Origin: Legionella qingyii
GTDB taxonomy: Bacteria > Pseudomonadota > Gammaproteobacteria > Legionellales > Legionellaceae
Assembly (NCBI RefSeq): GCF_003184185.1
Contig: NZ_QHJG01000031.1
Location: forward strand, 50,208 to 114,207
DNA length: 64,000 nucleotides
Direction of reading: 5' to 3'
Shown: positions 26,900-34,421 of the stretch, piece after piece
Layout of the letters: the number at the start of each line of letters is the position of its first letter
Numbering within the stretch: position 1 is the stretch's first letter
Translations under genes and position numbers: made by a program
Notes under the pieces: generated by a model
Seen by the model: only the letters and a program-made list of their open reading frames with translations
The model's database searches: none
Told to the model about the DNA's origin: nothing

Positions 26900-27664
26900 A
26901 TGAGTGATGATGCTCCAGTTTGTCATAAGACTATTTTTTCTCAAAAAGCATATTTCTATAAACATTCCAGGCCTAAATATCCGGATTCTGTTTTTGAGTA
27001 TCTGGCTAGATTATTAAAGTCTGGTTCAAAAATCGTTGAATTTGGATGTGGCACGGGTATTTTTACAAAAGACTTAATTAAGTACGGTTATGAGATTTAT
27101 GCAGTGGAACCTTGTGCTGAAATGCTTGCAGAGTGCAGGGCAGAGCTAATTGACTATGATAAGTTAACTTTTATAGAGTCTAGTGCTGAAGAGGTTAGTT
27201 TACCTGCGGCTAGTATTGATGCTTTTATCTTTCCACAATCATTACATTGGATGAATATAGATAAGTTAAAAGATATAATTGCCAATGCTGCAAATAATCA
27301 TTTTAAAATAATTACTGTGTGGAACTCACGTAACAGCTGCAAAACAGATTGCGCAAAAGAATATAATAAAATTATTAACAACCACAAAAAAGAACATGCT
27401 CTAGCAATTCAGGTACAGACTGATTCGTATGAATTGCTGAATCAATTATATGGCAAAGAAAAATATAAATTATTTAAATTTCATCATACTCACCAAGTTA
27501 CTCAACAAGGATTGGAGTATCTGTTTCTATCCACGTCCGATATTGATTTGAATTTATTTGATTTAGTTATTAAAGAGGAATTAAGTTCTTTTTTTTATCA
27601 ATACAATGTTAATGGTTTTGTTTCTATTGAATATGATTGCTTCATGGCCATATCACGTAATTAG
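26900..27664 (+). CDS. class I SAM-dependent methyltransferase
   Basis: This 254-residue methyltransferase has motif I VEFGCGTGIFTKDL (48-61) and the acidic ribose-binding VEP in EIYAVEPCAEML. An N-terminal YKHSRPKYPDSVFEYL is typical of the methyltransferase type-11 group. It is the last gene of the peptide operon, 15 bases after the flavoprotein. The product could be an O-methylated carboxylate (the peptide is rich in Asp/Glu), but that is inference. Confidence 0.87.
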   Translation: MSDDAPVCHKTIFSQKAYFYKHSRPKYPDSVFEYLARLLKSGSKIVEFGCGTGIFTKDLIKYGYEIYAVEPCAEMLAECRAELIDYDKLTFIESSAEEVSLPAASIDAFIFPQSLHWMNIDKLKDIIANAANNHFKIITVWNSRNSCKTDCAKEYNKIINNHKKEHALAIQVQTDSYELLNQLYGKEKYKLFKFHHTHQVTQQGLEYLFLSTSDIDLNLFDLVIKEELSSFFYQYNVNGFVSIEYDCFMAISRN

Positions 27665-27824
27665 TATCTAGAGTATTAGATATCCTTCTCATTAATATTC
27701 TAATTTCCTAATTAGGTTGAACAATTATTGGTATACTTAATTAAAGATAGGGCCACCCAACAATAAGTATTTCTATTAAATAATTGCTTTTGATAAAGTT
27801 CAAAAAAAAAATTATTTAAGTGTC

Positions 27825-27839
27825 GTATTTATTAAATAC
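27825..27839. promoter_or_regulatory. palindrome upstream of hicBA
   Basis: GTATTTATTAAATAC is a perfect 15-base palindrome with a 3-base centre. It lies 10 bases before TATAAT (27850-27855), a probable -10 box. HicB is a DNA-binding antitoxin, so this is a candidate operator. Nothing else is seen in 27665-27882. Confidence 0.45.
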
Positions 27840-27882
27840 AAAATGCTCTATAATTTATCATATGTAATGGATGGAAAATATT

Positions 27883-28119
27883 ATGAATCCCATGAAATTG
27901 ACAGCAGTTATTGAACAGGACGAATTTGGTTTCTCTGCCTACATTGAACAAATATCGGGTATAAATACCCAAGGCGATGATCTAAATGAAGTTAGAGATA
28001 ACTTAAAAGAAGCCTTGTCAATTATTGCTGACATCAAAGGAATTCATGATTATAAAATTACCAAGGAAGTTATAATTGATAAATCGTCATCAATTCATCA
28101 AACATCTAGAGAATCATGA
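27883..28119 (+). CDS. hicB: HicB-family antitoxin
   Basis: This 78-residue protein has the partial RNase-H-like HicB fold: KLTAVIEQDEFGFSAYIEQISGINTQGDDLNEVRDNLKEAL. It neutralises HicA. The ATG at 27883 has GGATGGAAAA upstream; an ATG at 27871 is also in frame. It overlaps the toxin gene by 44 bases. Confidence 0.85.
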   Translation: MNPMKLTAVIEQDEFGFSAYIEQISGINTQGDDLNEVRDNLKEALSIIADIKGIHDYKITKEVIIDKSSSIHQTSRES

Positions 28120-28270
28120 TTGTAAGCTACATCGTCATGGTAGCAAACATGATATTTATATCAATACAATTAATAAATTGGGTATATCGACTGTACCTAG
28201 ACATGTACAAATTAATCCCAATACAGCAAGAAAGATTTGTAAAGATCTTTTGATCCCCGTATTTCCATAA
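28076..28270 (+). CDS. hicA: HicA-family mRNA interferase toxin
   Basis: The 64-residue toxin of the HicA dsRBD-like fold has its catalytic His in HRHGSKHDIYIN, then VPRH and ARKICKDL. It begins at a TTG with AAGGAAG seven bases upstream. The gene comes after hicB, the reverse of the E. coli order. It probably helps keep the element in the population. Confidence 0.82.
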   Translation: MINRHQFIKHLENHDCKLHRHGSKHDIYINTINKLGISTVPRHVQINPNTARKICKDLLIPVFP

Positions 28271-28279
28271 AATATTTTG

Positions 28280-28645
28280 CTACCTTAAAATATGCTCGAG
28301 AGAAATAAAGATAAACAAACAAGAACCAATCAAAATGACGGTTGATGACAGCAATGCATACCTACTAAATGTCCGAGCCTGTTGTGTTATATCACGAGCC
28401 TCAGCCAATGAGCTAGATATCATATTTTTCATAGCAGATCGGAAGAGCACACGATCCTTCCATTGAGAGGAAATACTCTCAATTTCCTCTCTGAACTTCG
28501 CTAGCATAGCCTCTTGCACGCGGCGGTTTTCCTCAAGCAGTTTTACATTCATGGTCTGAAGGATAAGGATTGGATCATCTTTGCCTAAAACCACACCATG
28601 TCTTACAGCGATGTCCTGAATGACCTCATTAAATTTATCTGACAT
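28280..28645 (-). CDS. traM: TraM-like conjugal transfer protein
   Basis: This 121-residue protein has a coiled middle and a single C-terminal membrane segment (YALLSSTVILIGSCLFIFISL). It occupies the position of RP4 traM, downstream of traL and traK. Its start overlaps the traL stop by one base. Assignment relies on order and size more than on motifs. Confidence 0.75.
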   Translation of the reverse strand: MSDKFNEVIQDIAVRHGVVLGKDDPILILQTMNVKLLEENRRVQEAMLAKFREEIESISSQWKDRVLFRSAMKNMISSSLAEARDITQQARTFSRYALLSSTVILIGSCLFIFISLEHILR

Positions 28646-29370
28646 TAGATCACCATGGCATTATCTAATTGGCCGAACAACTGATCGCGAATGATCTTTA
28701 ATCGCTGACGGGTCATAAGGTTTTTTTCTGGCATTGCCAGTACTTCATTAAAAGTTAGTTTTTGTTGTAGCATCTCTGTTAGATCCCGGCTGTAGGTTTC
28801 TTTTTTCAGGTCAGGAATTTGAATTAAGGCTGATATTCGATCTTTGTTATCTCGGTAAGCTTTCATTTGTTCAAAGGCTTTGCCCTCATGCTCTATGGCT
28901 CCCCAATAGGGATTGAGCCAGACGACAAACTGTGCTTCATTTGAAAACTGGTCAATCAGCTGTGCAAAACCATTAATGGTGTCCAACAAGGCCTGGCCGC
29001 CGGTGATGACCGTATGAATCACCATTTCATGGCCTAATTCTTTTAATAAAGCTGGAACTTGGTTGCTTATGAGGTAATGAGATAGCGGTACAAAAGAACT
29101 GGCACCGTTGTCAATGACTACATCATTAGTTGTTACGACAATTTTTTCGATGAGGGCATCGAAAAGCCGTGGGTTGATTTCATCGCCGCTCATGACTTGA
29201 ATATGGTCAACATTTAAGGCTTTAAAACCATGAAAGGTTGAATTGATAGGGTCGGTGTCAATGCACAATGGGGCTTGGCCTTTGTGATATTTGTATTGTG
29301 CAGTGGTTGCTGAAATAAATGATTTGCCGACACCGCCTTTTCCCTGCAGTGTGATATGTATTTTTGCCAT
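28645..29370 (-). CDS. traL: TraL-like ParA/MinD-type ATPase
   Basis: This 241-residue P-loop ATPase has the deviant Walker A GKGGVGKSF near the N-terminus and VVIDNGASSF as a Walker-B-like strand. RP4 TraL has the same fold and the same place between traK and traM. It is an accessory transfer function. Its start overlaps the traK stop by one base. Confidence 0.86.
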   Translation of the reverse strand: MAKIHITLQGKGGVGKSFISATTAQYKYHKGQAPLCIDTDPINSTFHGFKALNVDHIQVMSGDEINPRLFDALIEKIVVTTNDVVIDNGASSFVPLSHYLISNQVPALLKELGHEMVIHTVITGGQALLDTINGFAQLIDQFSNEAQFVVWLNPYWGAIEHEGKAFEQMKAYRDNKDRISALIQIPDLKKETYSRDLTEMLQQKLTFNEVLAMPEKNLMTRQRLKIIRDQLFGQLDNAMVI

Positions 29371-29711
29371 TACAAGAGTTCCTCCAAGTTGGGTTTGGGA
29401 TTAAAAGTAAAGCCGCGAATTTCGTTTTTTGCCTTACTTTTAGCCTGTTCATCCTTGGTGTTCTCCTGCATAGATGGCTTTTTTTCTGCAGCAATCAAAC
29501 GTGCTACATAGCCACAAAATGTTTTATATGAAAATGAGATTTTGCCTTCTTCAACTAAGGTTTCCCAGACAAGCTTTATAGACCAGCCGTCGGCTAGCGC
29601 TGAAGCGATATCTTTTTTTAGCGCAAGAAAAGCGGCTTTGTTGACCGATTTATCAGAGCATTTCCTATTTATCTGCTTGGCTGCGATTCGTTCGCTGAGG
29701 GAGTTTCCCAT
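29370..29711 (-). CDS. traK: TraK-like oriT-binding protein
   Basis: This 113-residue basic protein shows the TraK family pattern VWETLVEEGKISFSYKTFCGYVARL. RP4 TraK wraps the oriT region upstream of nic. Here the gene is divergent from traJ across a 391-base gap that contains oriT and helically phased AT repeats, consistent with a binding target. Confidence 0.85.
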   Translation of the reverse strand: MGNSLSERIAAKQINRKCSDKSVNKAAFLALKKDIASALADGWSIKLVWETLVEEGKISFSYKTFCGYVARLIAAEKKPSMQENTKDEQAKSKAKNEIRGFTFNPKPNLEELL

Positions 29712-29840
29712 GTCATATTGTCAATTTATTGTTGTTCTCTTCGATGGTATGAAATATTACGTTAGACTGCAATAGGGTATGTAATTTTCCTTCCTTTTAG
29801 CGTAATTAAATAAACCATTAAACGTACTTAAGTGTAACTT

Positions 29841-29998
29841 ATCGTAATTAATGGTAATTATAAGTAATTAATAGGGCGTTACGAAAAATAACCTTGAAAT
29901 TACATAAAATTACCTGATAGTATCCCATTTAATGAACTTAAAACGCAGGGCAAGATAGGTGAAGTTAGCTAACCAGCAAGCTGGCTACCAAACCTCAT
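29841..29998. other. origin of transfer (oriT), RP4-type
   Basis: On the minus strand 29960-29945 reads ACCTATCTTG/CCCTGC, differing from RP4 nic (ACCTATCCTG/CCCGGC) at two bases. The predicted nick is between 29951 and 29950. Next to it, TAACCAGC-AA-GCTGGCTA (29970-29987) is a near-perfect inverted repeat in the position of the RP4 TraJ-binding repeat. On the other side, GTAATTA occurs at 29844, 29854 and 29864, a 10-bp helical phase, probably for TraK-induced bending. The rest of the traK-traJ gap (29712-30102) is AT-rich with no gene. Confidence 0.88.
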
Positions 29999-30102
29999 TA
30001 ATCTTATTCGCACCTTCGGTGCTCAACAAAAAAACTGTGTTTTGAGATCAAATCGATACTCAAAGGATTGCATAACCACTTAATTAAGAGGTCGGCATCC
30101 TT

Positions 30103-30456
30103 ATGGACGAGAAACTTAAAACATCCACCAGAAAAAATGGTCGTCATCTTCGCGTACCTGTTTTGCCTTCTGAAGAAATTCAAATTAAATCGAATGCAGC
30201 TACAGCTGGGCTTTCAATTGCCGAGTATTTAAGAAGGATTAGTCTCGGTTATCAAATTCAAAGTAATGTTGATAAGGATTATATACTGCAGTTAGCCAAG
30301 ATTAATGGAGACTTAGGACGGCTTGGTGGACTGTTAAAACTATGGTTGACTCAGGATAAACGTGTTGCACACTTCGACCTCCAAGCAATAAAAACATTGT
30401 TAGCACGTATTCAAACCACTCAGGATGCGATGTTTGAAGTGGTAAAAAAACTATGA
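30103..30456 (+). CDS. traJ: relaxosome protein TraJ
   Basis: This 117-residue ribbon-helix-helix type accessory protein (LRVPVLPSEEIQIKSNAATAGLS region, then ARIQTTQDAMFEVV) matches the TraJ/MobC family that binds the inverted repeat next to nic and recruits the relaxase. It overlaps traI by 4 bases (ATGA). Confidence 0.88.
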   Translation: MDEKLKTSTRKNGRHLRVPVLPSEEIQIKSNAATAGLSIAEYLRRISLGYQIQSNVDKDYILQLAKINGDLGRLGGLLKLWLTQDKRVAHFDLQAIKTLLARIQTTQDAMFEVVKKL

Positions 30457-32324
30457 TTATTCGCCATATTCCTATGAAGAAAACAAGGCTTAGTAGTTTT
30501 TCGGGTCTTGTTCAGTACCTTTGTAATACACAAAATAAGAAGGAACGTGTGGGTAAAGTCAGATTATCAAACTGTAATAGTATCGATCCCATTTGGGCTG
30601 TTCAGGAGGTATTGGCAACACAGGCTAGAAACCAGCGAGCGTTGGGCGATAAAACCTATCATATGCTCATTTCTTTCGCCCCAGGAGAAAATCCTTCATC
30701 TCAAGCTTTACAAGAAATTGAAGACAGAGTGGCATCGTCGATTGGATTTAAAGAACATCAAAGAATCTCCGTTGTTCATCATGACACAGACAATCTTCAT
30801 ATTCATGTTGCGATTAATAAAATTCATCCCCAAACTTTTAATATGATTGAACCTTATAGGGCATATAAGACCTTTGCCGAGGTTGCATCCAAGCTCGAAA
30901 CTGAATTAGATCTTAAAATAACTAATCATCAAACTCGTAAAAGCCGTTCAGAAAATATTGCTGACGATATGGAATACCATTCAGGTATTGAAAGCTTGAT
31001 TAATTGGATGAAGCGGCACTGCAAAGAAAAAATCGAGGCAGCCAGTAGCTGGAAGGTGATTCATAGTAATTTGGCAGAGCATGGATTGATGATGCGTGTT
31101 AAAGCCAATGGTTTTGTGTTTTGTAATGTCCAAGGGCTTACCGTTAAAGCAAGTTCAATTTCTAGAACCTTCTCTAAAAAAAATCTCGAATCCAGACTAG
31201 GTTTATTCGTACCATGCTATTCAGAAGACAATGAACATGTATCAAATGTATATCGTTATGAACCATTAAATAAAAAAGTAATTGGTTCCAATCTATATGC
31301 TGAATTTCAGCATGAAAAATCACACAATAAACTCTTTATTACAGAAAAGCTTAAGCAGTTACGCGAGGCTAGAGTTAAACTTATTGAAAAGGCGAAAAAG
31401 CGAGGGCGAATTAAACGAGCGGCTTTGAAATTAATGAACCTTTCTAAAGTACAGAAAAAGTATCTATATCAGCACATAAACAAAACTTTGCTTAATGATA
31501 TTGATAGCATAAGGAAAAATTACGCAAAAGAACGTAGCCGGTTAATAGATTCCCACCAAAACAAAACCTGGGCTGATTGGCTGAAACAAAAAGCGCAAGG
31601 TGGCGACCAGGATGCCTTAGTGGCAATGCGTTATCGTAATCGTAAAAATAACCATGATTACACCATATCAGGTGCAGACTCAGTTTTTCCTTCTTTAAAT
31701 TTTGGACCAATCGACTCTGTTACTAAAGAAGGCACTGAGATTTATAAAAAGGGTAACGGTGTTATTAGAGACAATGGAAAAGAAATTATCATTTCTAAAG
31801 GCGGGTCTATTCCTGCGCTTAAAAGAGCATTGGAAATGGCAAGGAAGCGCTACTGTGACTGTATTTGTGTGAGCGGGTCTCCACTATTTAAAAAGATTAT
31901 CTTGCAAATTGTTATTCAATATCAAATGCCAATCACTTTTGCTGATTTGGATTTGGAAAACCAACGTCAAAAGCTAAATTTTGAACAGGAGAAATCTCAT
32001 GAACAATCAAGATCAAACCAACAAAACCATCGAAGAAGAACTTCTGGAAACCATGAGGCTGTTGGAACAGCCACAGGCAATAGAAGAGGCAGTAAAAAGC
32101 CCAACACTTTCAGCATTAGACAAGGCTCGCCAGCCAAAGATCACAACAGCTTGCGAAATCTGTCCGAATGCGATCTGGTTCAGCTCACCGGAGGAGGTCA
32201 AGTGTTATTGCAGGATAATGCACATGATCAGCTGGAGCAGCAAAGACTCCAACCTGATAACCATGTGCGACGGAAAGTTCCTGGGCTAGAGCGGAAAAGG
32301 ACATCAAAAAATAAAGTGAAGTGA
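30453..32324 (+). CDS. traI: MOBP relaxase TraI
   Basis: DNA-nicking relaxase of 623 residues. The three motifs agree with RP4 TraI even in numbering: catalytic Tyr22 (LVQYL), and the metal site HHDTDNLHIHVAINKIHP with His116 and His118. The C-terminal third holds an LPD7-like segment (ALKRALEMARKRY...ITFADLDLENQRQKL) and a charged tail. A second gene is nested out of frame in the 3' end. The conserved first 160 residues predict cutting at the RP4-like nic site at 29950/29951. Confidence 0.95.
   Translation: MIIRHIPMKKTRLSSFSGLVQYLCNTQNKKERVGKVRLSNCNSIDPIWAVQEVLATQARNQRALGDKTYHMLISFAPGENPSSQALQEIEDRVASSIGFKEHQRISVVHHDTDNLHIHVAINKIHPQTFNMIEPYRAYKTFAEVASKLETELDLKITNHQTRKSRSENIADDMEYHSGIESLINWMKRHCKEKIEAASSWKVIHSNLAEHGLMMRVKANGFVFCNVQGLTVKASSISRTFSKKNLESRLGLFVPCYSEDNEHVSNVYRYEPLNKKVIGSNLYAEFQHEKSHNKLFITEKLKQLREARVKLIEKAKKRGRIKRAALKLMNLSKVQKKYLYQHINKTLLNDIDSIRKNYAKERSRLIDSHQNKTWADWLKQKAQGGDQDALVAMRYRNRKNNHDYTISGADSVFPSLNFGPIDSVTKEGTEIYKKGNGVIRDNGKEIIISKGGSIPALKRALEMARKRYCDCICVSGSPLFKKIILQIVIQYQMPITFADLDLENQRQKLNFEQEKSHEQSRSNQQNHRRRTSGNHEAVGTATGNRRGSKKPNTFSIRQGSPAKDHNSLRNLSECDLVQLTGGGQVLLQDNAHDQLEQQRLQPDNHVRRKVPGLERKRTSKNKVK
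31999..32289 (+). CDS. small Cys-rich protein nested out of frame in traI
   Basis: The 96-residue frame lies wholly inside the 3' end of traI. ACAGGAGAAATCTC in front of the ATG is a strong ribosome site. The protein has an acidic helical start and a Cys cluster (TACEICPNAIWF...VKCYCRIMH...MCDGKFLG) that looks metal-binding. RP4 carries traH nested in traI in the same way. Whether this is a TraH counterpart is not established from the sequence. Confidence 0.72.
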   Translation: MNNQDQTNKTIEEELLETMRLLEQPQAIEEAVKSPTLSALDKARQPKITTACEICPNAIWFSSPEEVKCYCRIMHMISWSSKDSNLITMCDGKFLG

Positions 32325-32442
32325 GTAATAGTGTTATTTTGTAACGCATTAGTTTTCTAATCTAGAATTGCTATGGATAAGATTACAAAAAAAATAGATC
32401 GTTCATATATTTCTCGGCAATCTTGCCGTTAACTTCACTTTT

Positions 32443-33810
32443 TTGGCCTACAATAAAAAGAATTACTATTTAATTAATCTTATGGAACTCCGATTAGGCA
32501 TAGAAACTGATGTTTTTGAAAAAGCCCTAAAAGATACATTAGAAAAGCATATATTTCAGGATCTTTCTGCAAGTATCGAATATGCTTTAAAAATTGCAAT
32601 GTCAAATTATTTGTCGAAATATAGTAACCTCCTAATAAAGAATGATTTTGTAATGGATACTGTTATTAAATGTAAGCAACCAAAAACTTTGACTCATGGC
32701 TTCGGCTTTAATTACCTTGATAAAGAACTGACTTTTGAACTTTCCTCAATAATTAAAATACAGAAAATGAGGCAAGACAAAGTTGAGTTCAATCCATTCA
32801 TAAAAGGTGTTGTAATGAAATACTTTCCTATAAAGTCCGGACATATAAGAAATAATAAGAATAATGAATATCACTTATTTTATTTTATGGATGGAAAAAT
32901 ATTAAGCAATAATTATTTACATGAAATAGAGTTTACACGGATAGCAAAAAAAGACGTTGCAATAAAAGAACTAAAAACCCAAACAAATATTTTCATCAAT
33001 AAATTAAGATTTTCTTTTAGGGTTAAAAACATTCTCACCCAACTATCTCCTGAAACCATTGAAAAACTTCAGGATAAAATGGTGCCAGAATGGTTTTATC
33101 TTTGTGATTTTGAAATGTTTAATTCTAAGCATCAGGAAATAACTTATTTTAATCTTATTTCTGGTAAACGATATATATGCTCCTGCTCCAGGGAATTCCA
33201 CGAGCATTTATTGGCATCTAATCCTCCAACCGCTCGAAAAGATAATCTTTTAATGTTATCTGATATAGTTTGCTTACCGAGGCGGAATACAATTTGCCAT
33301 GTATGCATAATACAGAAATACGGCTTTGATGAGTGTAAAAGACAATTTGGTATTCCTGACAAAACTTTACAATATTGTTTTGGACCTCTTTCATTTTTCT
33401 ATTATAAAGACCCAAAATGGAGTTGGATTTACCATAATTTAAACTATATATTTAACCAACCCAAATGGATTAATGAAAATAATATGTTTCTATTCGCCAA
33501 GGAGCTACTTCCAGAATTTAAAATATTGCGGGAAGCCAGCCCTACCTGGCTGGGTAGTCAAAGTCTTGATGTCTATTTTCCTGAAATATCTTTGGCATTG
33601 GAATACCAAGGTAGACAACATTTTGAGCCAGTTGACTTTTTTGGCGGTGAAACAGCTTTAATAAAAAACAAAGAAAGAGATTTAAGAAAAAAAGAGCTTT
33701 GTAGGCAAAATGGCGTTTCCATTGTTTATGTTTATTATAATGAAAGCTTAACACTTGAGTTAATAAAAAAAAAATTGAATCCTTTTATTAAAAAGCTTCG
33801 TAGCAAATAG
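32443..33810 (+). CDS. putative PD-(D/E)XK / Vsr-like endonuclease with Cys cluster
   Basis: A 455-residue protein of unknown family. The C-terminal 90 residues carry SLDVYFPEISLALEYQGRQH, a D-x(8)-ExQ nuclease core as in Vsr/DUF559-like enzymes, followed by a conserved-looking KERDLRKKELC helix. A central set of cysteines (CSCSREFH, then ICHVC) suggests zinc binding. The start is uncertain: TTG at 32443 or ATG at 32482, neither with a clear ribosome site. It is convergent with traF and sits inside the transfer region, so it is cargo or an accessory defence gene. Confidence 0.68.
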   Translation: MAYNKKNYYLINLMELRLGIETDVFEKALKDTLEKHIFQDLSASIEYALKIAMSNYLSKYSNLLIKNDFVMDTVIKCKQPKTLTHGFGFNYLDKELTFELSSIIKIQKMRQDKVEFNPFIKGVVMKYFPIKSGHIRNNKNNEYHLFYFMDGKILSNNYLHEIEFTRIAKKDVAIKELKTQTNIFINKLRFSFRVKNILTQLSPETIEKLQDKMVPEWFYLCDFEMFNSKHQEITYFNLISGKRYICSCSREFHEHLLASNPPTARKDNLLMLSDIVCLPRRNTICHVCIIQKYGFDECKRQFGIPDKTLQYCFGPLSFFYYKDPKWSWIYHNLNYIFNQPKWINENNMFLFAKELLPEFKILREASPTWLGSQSLDVYFPEISLALEYQGRQHFEPVDFFGGETALIKNKERDLRKKELCRQNGVSIVYVYYNESLTLELIKKKLNPFIKKLRSK

Positions 33811-33875
33811 CCTATTTCGTTATGATATTATTATCAGAAACCAAATTATTTTCCCCATTAATTTGATTTCATTAA

Positions 33876-34421
33876 TCATGTGGTATTCTCCCGTTTATTA
33901 ATTAACCATACGGGTGTGATCATTCCTTTGATTTGTCTTGTGTGAACAAGACCATAATATCGACCATCGAATGACCATTCGCTTTGACTGGTCATTGTCA
34001 GGATTTCCTCTTTTTGAAGTTGGTAATTCATTACCTGCCATTGAGGTAATGTGCGGTTCATCCCATCCTGTAATTTTGGTTTTGAATAGGGGATTAGCAT
34101 GTGATTCACAAAAACACCTTCGGTTGTCACCGAGAGAATATCGCCAGATAGAGCCACGACTTTTTTCATTAAATAACCATATCCACCACAATTAAGACCA
34201 TGGTCTATATAGCCTCTGTTCTTGGCTAACCTAAACGACTTCCTGTCATCAGGACAAAAAATCACATAAGCATTTTTGAGAGATTCTGCACTGGTGATGC
34301 GATATAAGCCTATAGGTATGGATTCAGTCAGGTTTATCCTAAAACCCATAGCATGGAACAGTGCGCCTAAAGCAATAAGACATATAAAGAAAATAGCGAT
34401 GAAGACGGACAATTTTTTCAT
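33876..34421 (-). CDS. traF: TraF-like S26 signal peptidase (pilin maturation)
   Basis: This 181-residue membrane-anchored peptidase (hydrophobic segment about 6-26) has the S26 Ser/Lys dyad: Ser34 in ESIPIGLY and a Lys at 86/87 in YLMKKVVAL. RP4 TraF cleaves and cyclises the TrbC pilin. It overlaps traG by 4 bases and is the last gene of the long minus-strand transfer operon. Confidence 0.9.
   Translation of the reverse strand: MKKLSVFIAIFFICLIALGALFHAMGFRINLTESIPIGLYRITSAESLKNAYVIFCPDDRKSFRLAKNRGYIDHGLNCGGYGYLMKKVVALSGDILSVTTEGVFVNHMLIPYSKPKLQDGMNRTLPQWQVMNYQLQKEEILTMTSQSEWSFDGRYYGLVHTRQIKGMITPVWLINKRENTT

Noticed and set aside
29776..29940. Repeated GTAATTA words next to oriT, considered as CRISPR or replication iterons
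   Set aside because: Units are only 7-10 bases with no spacers or leader; position beside nic fits a TraK bending region better.
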